DNA of 64,000 bases from Gordionus sp. m RMFG-2023. Its lineage: Eukaryota; Nematomorpha; Gordioida; Chordodea; Parachordodidae. How positions within the stretch are numbered: the first letter of the stretch is position 1; every line of letters starts with the position of its first letter. Below the pieces are notes generated by a model. It was not told the origin of the DNA. It saw only the letters and a list, made by a program, of their open reading frames with translations, and made no database searches. The position numbers and the translations under genes are program-made. Of the stretch, positions 36,811 through 50,094 are shown piece after piece. The stretch spans positions 64,333,561-64,397,560 of the forward strand of contig NC_088775.1 in the NCBI RefSeq assembly GCF_954871325.1, written 5' to 3'.

Positions 36811-38159
36811 ATTTCAGATAAATATAACAAAAGGAAGATGACTTTTATTTGTCTTCTGATGAGACAAAAGATGCATAAGTTGTAAAAATCTGATAAATAT
36901 TCGCTATATTTTTTTCTGGAGAAGTCCAAGAAAATTTAATAGGAATTATTATTTTACAGTGTCATTCTGCTGAAAGCATTACTACTTGCATTTTAAAGCA
37001 ACTTAATGAATTAAATATTCATTCAACGAATATAACTAGGCATATGATGGGGCAAACGTTATGTCTGACCGAAATGAAGGAGTGTAAACCCTACTTCAAA
37101 GAAAATTTAATAAAAAAGTTCCTTTTATACATTGCTACAACCACATGTTGTATCATGTGGTTCAAAACTGGTATAATAATATTGTTATCATTTCTATTTT
37201 TTTTAATTCAACCAATGAGTTGTACAATTTTTTAGGAGCTTTAAAGTATCCTGTAAATATGCAGCCATACTCTTAAGAGACTTTTAGACCAGAGGTGGAC
37301 TGGTGATTTAGAAGCTCGCAATTTATGAGAATTTTGAGGCTCTTAGTGAAGTATTATTTTACTTTTCTAATAAAACTCTTAATTCAGAGGTTTCCACTCA
37401 TGATTCAGTCAAAGCCTCTGGCCTTCTATTTCAATGCGTTAATATAAACTACATTATATTAACCATTATAATTTATGAGATATAATAGAAATTGATCCAT
37501 TAGATAAGTATCTGCAGTCAGTAGGTATAATCTAGATACTAAAAATTGTATTGATTCCACTATCAATAAATTAAAAAATAAAAGAAGCGATAATTCTTTT
37601 GATATGATTAGAATTAAGGCTGAAAAACCTTTAACAAAATTTAATCTCACTCCCTACAAATCATCAAGGGTACGTATAAAACGCTTATAAATTTTCCAGA
37701 TTTTTTAGTCAAGACCAAATTACAATTTGATTGTGAAAAAGACTCCAATAGGAGTTCTTTAAAAAGGAATTTTATGAAATTATTGATTAATTTGTGTTGA
37801 TGGTTTTTTGATAGATTTACACAAGATGACTATAATCTTCTATCATGTTTTAATATATTGTCCCCCTTTGAAGAATCATTATTAAACTTAAATATGGAAA
37901 CGTTTCATCATGAAATGAAAATAGCTAAAGGATTATTAGCTGCAGAGTTAAAGAAACAATAATTTTGAAAATATTCTAAATATTATGTATATAAAAATAT
38001 CATCTGCATTTAAAGAATTGTATAAATACTACTCAGCAGCCATCATTAAAGGTTACCAATTCTTGTGTGGCCTCTTTCTCTACAATAAAGAGAGATCTAT
38101 CGAGCACTAGAGAGTCGATGAAAGATTAACGTACGCAAAATTTAGTATTGATGGCTTAT

Positions 38160-40490
38160 GAAAAAAAATAACACAAAATTTATTCTTTAATTCATTTATG
38201 TTTAAATTTAAAAATAAAAATCGTCATATTATATTATAATTCCTATCCTGAACTTATTTATAATATTAAATATGTTACATAAATATGTAAAAGGAACAAT
38301 TTGAATTAGAATAAAAAGATTTCGAGAATGTTTTTAACTGAATCATCAATGACACCTCAGCATAATAGATGTTGGAGAAAAAATGAAGTTGTTACAATTA
38401 AATAATAAAACCGACAGAAATTATACAAATAATGCACTTATAAAGAATAGGGTTCAATGGACCCATTTAATCAGTAGTAGAAATTATTTTTTGTGACTAT
38501 ATTATACCTATTTATTGATGTATTTTGGGCACCTTAATATATATAAGCTCAAATATGGTAGATCATCTTAGGAAACAATTGATAAGCTAAGTGCAAAAGG
38601 AAAATATGCATTTTTTAATTACTTCTGACTTTTTATAGGGTGTTTAACCAAATTAATTATGAAATTAATATTTTACTAATTACCACTAAATAAAGGTGAA
38701 AATAAGATGTTTGTCACTGATATATTTTGTTTTGTTAATGACCTTTTTATTTTAAATTCAATTACTAAACTGATTTAAGCACTAACTTTTAATAACGAAG
38801 CACTAAAGAATGATATAAGTTACATCATTAGTGTTTCTAATCGTTCGACCAACTCGCCTATCGCAACGTCATAATTTTTATTTAGCATATAACTTTTTTT
38901 TTATAAACGGTTTACCAAATTACTTGAAAAATTTTAATTATTAATTAAGTACTAAATATTGTCGCAAACCGGATGTTCACTACTATTATAGATTTTTGTT
39001 CTGGCACGTCGACATACTTTGATGGAGCAATCAAAGGATCAAAATACTACTGTTGAATTATCACCAGTAAATTCAACACAAACAACTTTAAATAAACATC
39101 ATTTGATTTATTAAATATATTTTATCTTAGTGTGTTTATTTTTGTAAATATGTTTATTTATATATATAATAAAGTAATATTCCATATTATAGTGTCCATT
39201 TTTGAAAAATATATATAAATAAACAAAGTATTCAAAATTTATTTAATTATAAATATATTAAGGTAGGATAAACAAATAAATATTATAATAATCAAATTAT
39301 GAAAGAATGAGATTGAGTAAACAGTTATGAAAATCTAATAAGTAAAAATATCAGAGGTAACATGATTGAGAGAAGTGTACAATTAAGATTTAATAGTGTA
39401 TATATATTATAAATTTTGACACAATAATTAATTATGAGATCAAAATTTGTAGCCTTTCTAGGATTTTAATTCATTGACATATAATTTAGCCAATATTATA
39501 TTTAGAAATTAAATATTATGTATGTAAAAAGAATAATAGTGTTTGATTTTTTAAGATATTGACTATTTATATAGAAATCTTACTATGTTTTATTGAGCTA
39601 ACATATTTTATTTTGACATCACATTATGTGATTATAAAAAAAAATTCAAAGACCAATTAAATATAATTGGGCAAAGCTTCTGGCTTCAAACTCTCATACA
39701 GATGGTATGATTATATTATTTTAATAAGATATTTAATACTCTTACATGTTCTAGTGTACATTTTTATTATTAAAGAATTGAAAATGTAATTAAATTATTT
39801 TATTTGCATTATTTGTAAGTTATAAATATATGTTCTCCTCCTCAGCCTTGTATAATTAAAATAAGTAATTAGTTGTTTATCTTATAAACTAATCCATATT
39901 GTTTAATAAAAATTAAATCATATTTCAATTTTAAAACAAGGAAAAAAAGTTCTGCTTTCAATTTAAACAAAGATGCGTTGCGTTAAAAAACGTATTGCAA
40001 ACGCAAACGCTCAATTTCTGCGCATTATTATCTCCAAATTTTAAAAAACATTATTACCATATATATATTATTTTATTCTTTCTACGCAAAAATTCTCTAT
40101 CTTTTTTTTTCTTACTCGCAGTTATCACAATACAATCTTAAGTTTATTCATTCTTACGGGCCTTTATAAATATTTATTCATAGTTTACCGGTATATTACA
40201 AATAATGATTATTAATACTAAAAAATATATGCTCTTACACGATTCTTTAATACTTTCAATATATATATTAATTAAACTTACCTTAAATCATTTTATAATT
40301 TATTTTTTTTTTAAACTTAAATGAAAACTCTTACTTCTTCCTCCAGTTTACATGACTTATAAACCTCCAAAATTATACTCTCCTTCTACATTGCCCCAAA
40401 AAACAAATATATATATGATAGAAGTTTTTGAATATATAATTTTATTTTCTATTATTACGAGTCTCAGAACTCGTTGTTTCAAAAAAAAAT
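38160..40490. other. AT-rich spacer, nothing recognised
   Basis: No open frame of note, RNA gene or terminal repeat found. Confidence 0.5.
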
Positions 40491-40850
40491 ACTCTTCAAA
40501 TAAAATATAAGCGATATAACATTTCATAAACTAAGATACATATTTGCGAATACATTTAATTAATTTACGAAAGTATATATTTATATAAAGATTTAAAACT
40601 TCTTAATTAAAAAAAATCATGAAAAGGAAAAAGTTCCATACTTAGTCCATATTAAGGAGAGGAACCCTTTGATTTTGAAATGACTACTCTTCAAATAAAA
40701 TATGAGCGATATAACATTTCATACACTAAGATACATATTTGCGAATAAGATAACATTTAATTAATTTATTAAAGTATAAATTTATATAAAGATTTAAAAC
40801 TTCTTAATTAAAAAAAATCATGGAAAGAAAAAAGTTCCATACTTTAATTT
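40491..40850. repeat. Tandem duplication, period 195 bp
   Basis: ACTCTTCAAATAAAATAT recurs at 40491 and 40686, with most of the following 160 bp repeated (GCGATATAACATTTCATA, AAGATTTAAAACTTCTTAAT, AAAAAGTTCCATACTT). Small differences show that it is not brand new. Confidence 0.85.
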
Positions 40851-40904
40851 CCGATTCCCACTACTCAAACCATATTTAGTCATCCCCAGCCTAAACCTCC
40901 CATA

Positions 40905-41395
40905 TCACACGCTGGTACACACTAGGATACTCAGCCAGCTCCCATAGCACATTGAGCCTTTTCTCAACATCCCCCCCCATCTACATTGGAAATTTTCCCC
41001 AACAAACCCCCCATATCCCACATCATAGGTCTCCTCAACCGGCTTCATAAACACTCTCCCGCCCCTTATAGTGTTTTGCTTACCAGGGCAAAATCTCAAA
41101 GTATGACCACTGTCGCCACACTCAAAACATTTAAATCCCTACAGTCAACGGCGCTGTTCCCTCTTACCCCACTTCTATAACACAGCATTTTTCTATTCCT
41201 CAACCTATCCGCAGCAAACGACCGTGTCTCTCCATGCCCTCGATATATAGCCATTCTTCCCTCCTCACTTTTCTTTCTTTCCTCACCCATTCGCAAGTCT
41301 TCTTTACTTCTCCACCCCTGCATTAACTCCTTTACTGGTAACCAGGTTACTCTTCCAAACCTATCTTCCTCCCCGCAGTGTCCTTCAATCAACAA
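40905..41395 (-). pseudogene. Zinc-knuckle protein fossil, retroelement-like
   Basis: A GC-richer island on the minus strand with two overlapping open segments. Near 41.10-41.16 kb it encodes CFECGDSGHTLRFC, a perfect CCHC zinc knuckle, preceded by a second, weaker knuckle-like stretch. Paired knuckles of this kind occur in Gag proteins and in ORF1 proteins of some LINEs; nothing else in the segment separates the two. The remainder is rich in R, E and G. I see no pol-like sequence beside it. It is broken and should be read as a retroelement fossil of unresolved family. Confidence 0.5.
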
Positions 41396-41459
41396 CGTCT
41401 GCCTTCGTATTCTATGCTCCTATTTCGGGGCTCTCTCCTACCGAAATATAAACTTCCCA

Positions 41460-42270
41460 ACCAAATCAGCAATATCACCACTGCCTCCAGTATATTATAG
41501 TGTACCTCAGCATATTTAGTTCCTTTAAAATTCTTAACTAACAAAATAAATTAAATTAAATAATTGAAAAATTTTTTTTACATAAATTAATTGAATCCAT
41601 ACCAAATATTTTTTAAAAAAAACAATTTATTTAGAATAATATTTATAAAAAATTATTAATTAACTTAAATAAAAATATTTTAACTATTTGCAAAGTTAAA
41701 CAATGATATAATTGATAAAATCAACGCTAAAACGACACAACAGTACATAAAACCTTTTTATCAACTTTTAAACAACACTTTAACTCACTTCACAATTTTT
41801 CACTATACAATCATCCGGTACTTCACACTATCTCCCCCCCCCTCAAATTACACCACAGAACCCCTGTGCCTTTAACAATTATTCAATTTAATACCACGCG
41901 ACCAGACTAGCCCACTGTGCCCGTAAGAAACGTTAAGTTTTTTTTGTCTTGGTAAATACAAATATAAGAATAAAATTTACCTTGTTAGGTCACATCATAT
42001 TGGCTGTCTATCCCCAAATTTCTTTATTAAATTAAAATGGAATTGTCCGCAAACTGAATATTAATATAAAATGAAGTAAAATAAATAATATATTGCCTCA
42101 AAAACGACTTTATATTCTACAAAAAAATAATAAATAATTCTTTAAAATAAAATAATATAGGACTCATCCTGAGTCTTACAAATGATACAATTCAAAGTCA
42201 AATGCTTGCGCCGTTGTTACATGGCCAAATTATTACGCGTAAAAATCTATAATAAAGATAAAAATATATA
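41460..42270. other. AT-rich spacer, nothing recognised
   Basis: No supported feature. Confidence 0.5.
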
Positions 42271-42278
42271 CAACAAAA

Positions 42279-44243
42279 CAGGGGCGTCGCTAGCCTTTAC
42301 AATCTCAGGGGGCTCAACTAAAAAAAATTTCTACCCCGGGTTTCGGCCGGGTTTTATATTAATATATTATACTTTTTAAAAATTTGCTAACTCTGAATAA
42401 TTATTCCGAATTTGATATTTTGTCATTGATTATATTATGCATACAAAATAAACTAGCATATTAATAATTAAAACAATATAAGATATTTCTAAAAATAATA
42501 TTTTTTAATAAAAAATCTATTTATTACAGTATATAATATTTTCGATTTCTGATATAAATTTTGCGTCTAAAGAATTACAAGGGATAAAAAAGGTTAATTA
42601 ATTCATACATATGCCTCAATTGATAATGGGTTTTAAAAACTACATATTATAAAATTAGCAACTTACATTGACAAAAGGTGAAGAAACTAATCTCTGTTAC
42701 CATTTTTATACAATGTTTTATAGAATGGACTAATGAGGAAAAATTTTATAGGTCCAACCAAATCAATAATTCTCGAGAAGAGAATATAAACGACCATTCC
42801 AAATCTTAAAACTTATGGTGGTTAGAGCTTCCTCTTAAATAACATGATGGAAGCTAGATAAGTAATTGAGAAAAAAATGAGATATTAAATTTCTAATAGA
42901 TTATCTTCCATTTTTAATGATATATAAACAACTACACAGTTGACCATTATTGCTTATAAAATATGCAATCATTGGCTCTCAGCAGCTGTAATAATAATTT
43001 TAAACTACATAGCCACACAAATAATAGATGCTGGTTAATTTGCATTCATAGCCATGACACTCACTATATTAACTTATATCAGAATTTATTATGCTAGATA
43101 AATTGATAAAACAAAAACACTAAAAATCATTAGAAGAAATTATGCAAATGTATTGAAGCCTTAAGTAATTTACAAGGCAGGAAGGGATGCCATATTAGAA
43201 ATGAAACATTTTGCAACTATAAAATAAGAACCAGAGTGATATGATATGATAAAAGAAAATAATTAAGATATATATATTATTGTTCGCACCACCTCTAGTT
43301 GGTATATTATATCTTAAAATAGTAGTAGTTATAATAATATCAAAAATATACTAGTATTAAAAATTTAACTCAAAACTGTTTTTCAAATAAGAAAAAATAG
43401 CTTTCCTAAAAACACGTAAAAAAGAGAAGAAAAGTTATCTAATTTATTACATCCATTCTGGGATAAATAATATGTTAAATTTTTAAAAATATTTCTAATA
43501 AATAGAGGGCGTTAAATAATTACAAGCAATCTATTACTTATATTTATTATCAAAAGTATTTATTCGTAAAATTTATTAAATATTAACTGTAATATATTAT
43601 ATAACTGTCAAATACGTCTGTAAAAGTGGTATTTAACATAATCTTTTATAAACAATTATATCTAATAGAGGATATTAAACTATTTGTTTACTTACTTTTT
43701 ATAAATAAATCTTTTATACTTATTTGGATTTGGACCTTGAAAATAATTTTAAGAAGAGGCATGGTAATTAAATTTAAATATCAATAATATAGTTGATTAA
43801 TGATTTTGAACTCGGCTAATTACAATATTAAATTTGTTAATTTTCAATTAATATTTATTTAATTAGGGTTATATAATAATTTAAATATTAAAAGTCAATA
43901 AAGCTTCAACTGTTAATGCTAAGTTAATATTTAGTGAGTAATATTATATCCTATTTATTTGATTGCAAGCTGACATAGTGAAAATTTAATTTATAAGTAT
44001 TAATCTAATCTAAAAGCGTATTCAATTAAGAATAATTTAGACAGACTTATTAATTTTTAAATTATAAAATTAAATATATATATTACTCAATAGAATTATA
44101 AAAGAAATCGTTCAGTGGGCAATCAATATTTTTAATGCAAGGGGATATAAGGAGCCATTAAAAAAAAAATTTTGCTTCAGGAGGCTATTCAAATTTTTCA
44201 GGTGGCTCGAGCCCCTGCCCCCCCCCCCCTAGCGATGCCACTG
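42279..44243. mobile_element. hAT-type element with perfect 8-bp target duplication
   Basis: 1965 bp. The left end reads CAGGGGCGTCGCTAGCC; the reverse complement of the right end reads CAGTGGCATCGCTAGGGG. CAACAAAA occurs immediately outside both ends (42271-42278 and 44244-44251), a perfect 8-bp target duplication as hAT elements make. The interior is AT-rich with no transposase that I can recognise. Short subterminal GGGGGCTC / GAGCCCC and GGAGGCT motifs are present near both ends. Confidence 0.85.
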
Positions 44244-44639
44244 CAACAAAATAAAGAAAAACAACCCCAATTATAACATTTTTATAGTAAGATGAATTTA
44301 GATTATCGACATGTAGTATTTTTAATTTGTAGAAATAAAAGAGAAGAAAATAACAGTGATAGAATCAAAAAAATTAAAAACATTAAAGTAAAGATTGGCA
44401 ATAAAATAAATATTGGATAAAGTTATAATTTGTTATAGTGATAGCATTTGTGTTTTGTTTATTTTAAGAAAAATTAACTTTTTTGATAATTTAAAATTTT
44501 CAAAAAGTGAGACCTATGAAATTGAAAATAGCAATACTACTACCCTATCTCTAGCCTATCTACTTTGGTCTATCCTTTAAACTCCTAAAAAAACATGAAG
44601 GCAAATTTTACTACTCTTCATCTCACGTAGTCATTGACT

Positions 44640-44840
44640 TTAATTTTTTAGTCGCGACCAAATTGCAAAGCAATACAGAATTTTTCGATAAAGATTTACG
44701 TTTGGAAGCCGTCCTTTAACAATTTCCACAAATAATACACAATTGCCATCCACATCGTCTATTGAACTGGTATTGGGTATTTTGATTAAACTCGAATCTT
44801 TCGATAAAAGTAAAAATGCCATGTTAGTAATTGGCAACAT
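44640..44840 (-). other. Unassigned coding-like segment
   Basis: A 66-codon minus-strand ORF with balanced composition (SSIDDVDGNCVLFVEIVKGR). An overlapping frame gives a cysteine-rich RRCGWQLCIICGNC, which may be a shadow of a zinc finger. No family recognised and no neighbouring exon. Confidence 0.2.
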
Positions 44841-44884
44841 TGATTGCTAATAAAATGTCCATGTCTATTATGTGACGTTTTTCC

Positions 44885-45590
44885 AAATGTCATTGAAGAA
44901 AAAAATGTATCAAATCTAATATATAAGATATGTTATTAAATACCATAACAAACGAAAATTTATCCAATTCCTTGAACATTGGAATAAATAAAATAGAAGC
45001 TCATAATATCACTATATTGCATATAATACAAGTTAAATTTTTCAAAAACTTTACAATGATTTTTTTAGGCATATTTATGCCAAAGATATTACATTCGTAA
45101 CAACTCAAAATATATAAGAGCAAAAATATGTATACTGATATTAAAATTAATCAAGGTACCATCTAATATTATCATTATTATTAAATCACAATATAGAATA
45201 AATATAGATTACCGCAAATTTATAAACTCATTAAAGTTGTGTCAGAATCATTATTGAAACAATTTGATATGATTATATTTGATTGTCTTAAACTAACATC
45301 CAATAAATTGCAAGAACTATTTTTGCAAGTTGAAAAATCATATATAAACTTAAAGATGCTTTTACCAAAATCCAGTTATATTAGTAATATATAATTTACT
45401 TGTTAAATAATAAGTAAATAATAGGCATATACGTTAGGAATATTTTAACTAAATATGAAAAATATAATTATCAGGATACTTGTGAATTAATAACTAGTAT
45501 CAAACATTTTTATCAAGATTCTGAAAATAAACTGCCATATATAATAAATAATTCAAAGTTTATAAATAATTTGTTTTTAAATATATTGAT
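44885..45590. other. AT-rich spacer, nothing recognised
   Basis: No supported feature. Confidence 0.5.
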
Positions 45591-45592
45591 AA

Positions 45593-45868
45593 GGTTATTC
45601 CATGTCAAATGAATAAATAATTATTAATGAGTTAAGTAACAAATGGAGTAATTATTGATCATAAATTACATTTTTTATTAGATAATAATTATTAATTATA
45701 ACTGATGTTCTATATTATATTATGTATTTTAGAAAGTAATATTCTAAAATATTAAATATCAATTTGGTACAAGCTAAAATTTTCTTTTAGAATTAATTAG
45801 GATATATATAATGGCTGCAAATTTTTATCAAATATCTGTTAAGTATTTGGTTTGACATGGAATGACCC
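45593..45868. mobile_element. Short MITE, about 276 bp
   Basis: Terminal inverted repeats GGTTATTCCATGTCAAA (left) and TTTGACATGGAATGACCC (right), with AT-rich DNA between and no coding. The superfamily is not clear from the ends, and no target duplication is obvious. Confidence 0.65.
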
Positions 45869-46107
45869 AAATGTTAAATGCACATAAATTATAGAAATAT
45901 AACATTTTATAGTTGCAGAGTAGTTTATCAGTAGATAATTTTTTTATAATAATCACCTGAAGAAAATTAATTAAAGATTATTAAAAAGATTGGCTATGCA
46001 TTACCTATTATGTTGCAAATGATAATAACATGTTTATAATTGACTAGACCAGTCTTCTGAGGTAGAGGTCCACGATGGGCAGGAATATAAATACCGGGAA
46101 TGACTAA

Positions 46108-49030
46108 AATACGCGTCCCCGAAAATAACGCGTACCTACGCGTCCCTGGTCAAAACGAAGAAAATGTTTTTTTTTAATTTAAAAAAAATACGGTAACTAT
46201 ATAAAATTTATAAAAATTTATTTTTTTAAAAAATAAACTACGCGTCCCTACGCGGTCAAAATACAGTTTTTTTTAAAAAATAAAAGCAGATTCATATTTA
46301 ACTCATTAAAAGAATACAGAATATGTAAATATTATATATTAAAGTATTTAATAACTTAGTGAAAAACACTTTTTTTCGAAAACACTACGCGTCCCCGGTC
46401 AAAAAACCGTTTTTTTTTAAAAATAAAAGCAGATTCATGTTTAGCTTCTCAAGGAGATTCAGAAAATGATATTAATAAAAAAAAATTTTTTCGAAAAAAT
46501 TTTTTTTTTGACTATACTACGCCTCCCCGATCAAAATACATTTTTTAAAAAAAAACAAAAGCAGATTCATATTAAGCTCATTAAAAGTATTCAGAATATG
46601 TTAATATTGTATTTAAAAATATTTTATAAATTAGTGGGCTTTTGAAAAATAACTTTTTTTCTTCATTTTTTGACTAAAATACGCGTCCCCAGTCAAAATA
46701 CATTTTTTTTTAAAAAATAAAAGCAGATTCATATTTAGCTCATTAAAAGAATACAGATTATGTAAATATTATATATTAAAGTATTTTATAACTACGCGTC
46801 CCCGGTCAAAAAACCGTTTTTTTTTAAAAATAAAAGCAGATTCATGTTTAACTCATTAAAGAATACAGAATATGTAAATATTATATATTAAAGTATTTTA
46901 TAACTTAGTGATGGAAAAAACACTTTTTTTTCGAAAACACTACGCGTCCCCGGTCAAAAAACCGTTCTTTTAAAAAAATAAAAGCAGATTCATGTTTAGC
47001 TTTTCAAGGATTGTGGAAAAAAAAATTTTTTTTAAATTTTTTTTATTAATACCATTTTCTGAATCTCCTTAAAAAGCTAAACATTGCATTTATTTAAAAA
47101 AAAACAGTTTTTTGACCGGGGACGCGTAGTGTTTTTGAAAAAAAAGTGTTTTTTCAAAAAATCACTAAGTTATATAATACTTTAAAATATAATATTTACA
47201 TATTCTGTATTCTTTTAATGAGCTAAATATGAATCTGTTTTGATTTTTAAAAAAAACTGTATTTTGACCGGGGACGCGTAGTTTAGCGAAAAAAAATTTT
47301 TTTTTAAAATTTTTTTATTAATACCATTTTCTGAATCTCCTTGAAAAGCTAAACATGAATCTGCTTTTATTTTTTAAAAAAAACGGTTTTTTGACCGGGG
47401 ACGCGTAGTGTTTTCGAAAAAAAAGTGTTTTTTCCAAAAATCACTAAGTTATTAAATTCTTTAATTTATAATATTTACATATTCTGTATTCTTTTAATGA
47501 GCTAAATATGAATTTGATTTTTTTAAAAAAACTTTATTTTGACCGGGGACGCGTAAGGACGCGTAGTTTAGCCAAAAAAAAAATTTTTCGAAAAAATTTT
47601 TTTTTTAAATTTTTTTTATTAATACCATTTTCTGAATCTCCTTGAAAAGCTAAACATGAATCTGCTTTTATTTTAAAAAAAAACAGTTTTTTGACCGGGG
47701 ACGCGTAGTGTTTTCGAAAAAAGTGTTTTTTCAAAAAATCACTAAGTTATTAAATACTTTAATATATAATATTTCCATATTCTATATTCTTTTAATGAGC
47801 TAAATATGAATCTGTTTTGATTTTTTTAAAAAAACTGTATTTTGACCGGGGACGCATAGGGACGCGTAGTTTAGCCAAAAAAATTTTTCGAATCGAAAAA
47901 ATTTTTTTTTTAAATTTTTTTTATTAATACCATTTTCTGAATCTCCTTGAAAAGCTAAACATGAATCTGCTTTTATTTTAAAAAAAACGGTATTTTGACC
48001 GGGGACGCGTAGTGTTTTCGAAAAATAAAAGTGTTTTTTCCAAAAATCACTATGTTATTAAATTCTTTAATATATAATATTTACATATTCTGTATTCTTT
48101 TAATGAGCTAAATATGAATCTGTTTTGATTTTTTAAAAAAACTTTATTTTGACCGGGGACGCGTAAGGACGCGTAGTTTAGCCCAAAAAAATTTTTTTTT
48201 ATTAATACCATTTTCTGAATCTCCTTGAAAAGCTAAACATGAATCTGCTTTTATTTTTTTAAAAAAACAGTTTTTTGACCGGGGACGCGTAGTGTTTTCG
48301 AAAAAAAGTGTTTTTCACTAAGTTATTAAATACTTTAATATATAATATTTACATATTCTGTATTCTTTTAATGAGCTAAATATGAATCTGTTTTGATTTT
48401 TTAAAAAAAACTTTGTTTTGACCGGGGACGCGTAGTGTTTTCGAAAAATAAAAGTGTTTTTTCCAAAAATCACTAAGTTATTAAATTCTTTAATATATAA
48501 TATTTACATATTCTGTATTCTTTTAATGAGCTAAATATGAATCTGTTTTGATTTTTTAAAAAAACTTTATTTTGATTGGGGACGCGTAAGGACGCGTAGT
48601 TTAGCCAAAAAAAATTTTTTTTTTTAAATTTTTTTTATCAATACCATTTTCTGAATTTCCTTGAAAAGCTAAACATGAATCTGCTTTTATTTTTAAAAAA
48701 AAACAGTTTTTTGACCGGGGACGCGTAGTGTTTAAGAAAAAAAGTGTTTTTTCAAAAAATCACTAAGTTATTAAATACTTTAATATATAATATTTACATA
48801 TTCTGTATTCTTTTAATGAGCTAAATATGAATCTGTTTTGATTTTTAAAAAAACTGTATTTTGACCGGGGACGCGTAGTTTAGCCAAAAAAAATTTTTCG
48901 AATCGAAAAAATTTTTTTTATTAATACCGTTTTCTGAATCTCCTTGAAAATCTAAACATGAATCTGCTTTTATTTTAAAAAAAACGGTTTTTTGACCGGG
49001 GACGCGTAGTGTTTTTGAAAAAAAAGTGAT
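46108..49030. repeat. Palindromic array of CGCGTCCCCGGTCAAAA units
   Basis: Roughly 20 monomers of 115-160 bp, each carrying ACGCGTCCCCGGTCAAA. They read forward at 46.11-47.0 kb (about 7) and in reverse at 47.1-49.03 kb (about 14), giving a large imperfect palindrome centred near 47040. Two monomer types alternate: one followed by GCAGATTCATGTTTAGCTT and GGAGATTCAGAAAATG, the other by ATATTTAGCTCATTAAAAGA and ATACAGAATATGTAAATATT. I count about 25 ACGCGT hexamers, where well under one would be expected in DNA this AT-rich. Confidence 0.9.
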
Positions 49031-49559
49031 TTTTCTTCACTAGCTTTATTCATTTATTTTTAATGTATTATTACTTAAATTTATAAATAAAATAATTTAA
49101 TAAATACAAGTCCATTCTATGCATTTCACCTGAAAATATAAAATTTATTGTTGCCTTCTAAGATGATGCTGGATTACTCCACATTTATTTGGGTAGGATC
49201 ATTTACCATGGTTATTTTAGATGATAATTGTTGTATTTAAATCACTTTTAATTACAAGGCTTATTATTTAGTGCTGTATAATAACATCATATTTTTGGGG
49301 AGATGTTACTATTTGGGAAGTAATTGTAAAATAACAAAAAAAAATTTTGAGTAACAAATAAATTTTGGAAAGTAATTAATAGCAAAATTTTTTTTGAGTA
49401 ACAAGTAAATTTTAAAATTTATAAGAACCTAGATATAATGCAAAATTATACATAATTTATTATATATTTTTTAAAAATTAAATATTAAATAAGATCTAAT
49501 CAAATGATTATAATATAATATAAATCTTACAACCCAAATTTTATTTTCATTCACACATA

Positions 49560-49800
49560 TATTGATGGCTACGATTATTCATCCTATGCTTCAATTAGAT
49601 TGACCTTAGATAAAATTAGGAGAAAACGAAAAAATAATGCAAAAAGAGGATGATAAATTTGAATAGTATTTTTTATGTATTTTAATGAATTACCATAATT
49701 TAAATATTATTTATTAAATATAACACTATCTTTCTATCATTGGTACCAATTGAGCATATCTTTAACACTGCAAAAGCTGTGCTAAATACGAAATGTTAGG
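49560..49800 (+). pseudogene. hAT dimerisation-domain remnant
   Basis: Near 49738-49790 the plus strand reads LVPIEHIFNTAKAVLNT, a decayed S/P..ER.F...K signature of the hAT C-terminus. Little else is recognisable. Confidence 0.45.
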
Positions 49801-50094
49801 TTTTATATGTCCAGGCTCGGTTTGGCTCCAAAAAGAATTTTTGGGCACAGCCCGATTTTTTAAAAAAATATATAATATATTCTTTTAATTCTTATAGCTA
49901 ATAATGGCAATATAAAATATTCAGTTTTAAAATATACGTCCCCACCCATATATTTATAAAAAATCTCAGCCCTGGGTATTTAAAAAAATTTATACTGGCT
50001 GCAGATCTCTGATAATTATAAATATTTTTAGGAAATTTATAGTTTAGTAATAACTATTAGCATCTTTGGCCTCGCCATAATATCTTCTATGTTT

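Larger units (their letters stand above)
32674..38155 (+). pseudogene. DUF4371/ZMYM-like hAT transposase fossil split by a LINE
   Basis: The left end near 32674 reads CAGGGCCGTAGCCACGGAGG, a common hAT-type terminus. Coding traces on the plus strand: 33460-33687 (LSIQELPFLGIGTK, then ITPDSKY), broken by a 3.1-kb LINE, and continuing at 36793 in the same family order: about 36840 (SSDETKDA, catalytic D region), about 37040-37170 (ANVMSDRNEG, then FIHCYNHMLYHVV), and near 38010-38150 (ELYKYYSAAI, then DERLTYAKF, the dimerisation tail). Numerous stops. The right terminus was not found. Confidence 0.7.
46063..50011 (+). mobile_element. Probable hAT element containing an ACGCGT array
   Basis: The left end is TAGAGGTCCACGATGGGCAG; the reverse complement of the right end is CAGAGATCTGCAGCCAGTAT. 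They align imperfectly (AGAG-TC..CA, then GGCAG and TATAAAT shared). Between them lie a 2.9-kb motif array and, near the right end, a hAT dimerisation remnant in plus orientation. The 8-mers outside the ends do not match, so the outer boundaries are inference; two separate elements remain possible. Confidence 0.45.

Noticed and set aside
32674-38155. Complete hAT with a defined right end
   Set aside because: I found no right terminus pairing with CAGGGCCGTAGCC and no 8-bp duplication, so the right boundary is only the end of coding similarity.
47534-47734. 66-codon minus-strand ORF
   Set aside because: It lies inside the ACGCGT array and is low-complexity repeat sequence.
46108-49030. CRISPR-like array
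   Set aside because: Repeat units are long, degenerate, alternate in type and invert halfway. Spacers are not unique, and the genome is eukaryotic.
46108-49030. Centromeric satellite
   Set aside because: Only about 20 monomers, palindromic arrangement and transposon-like flanks fit an expanded element end better.
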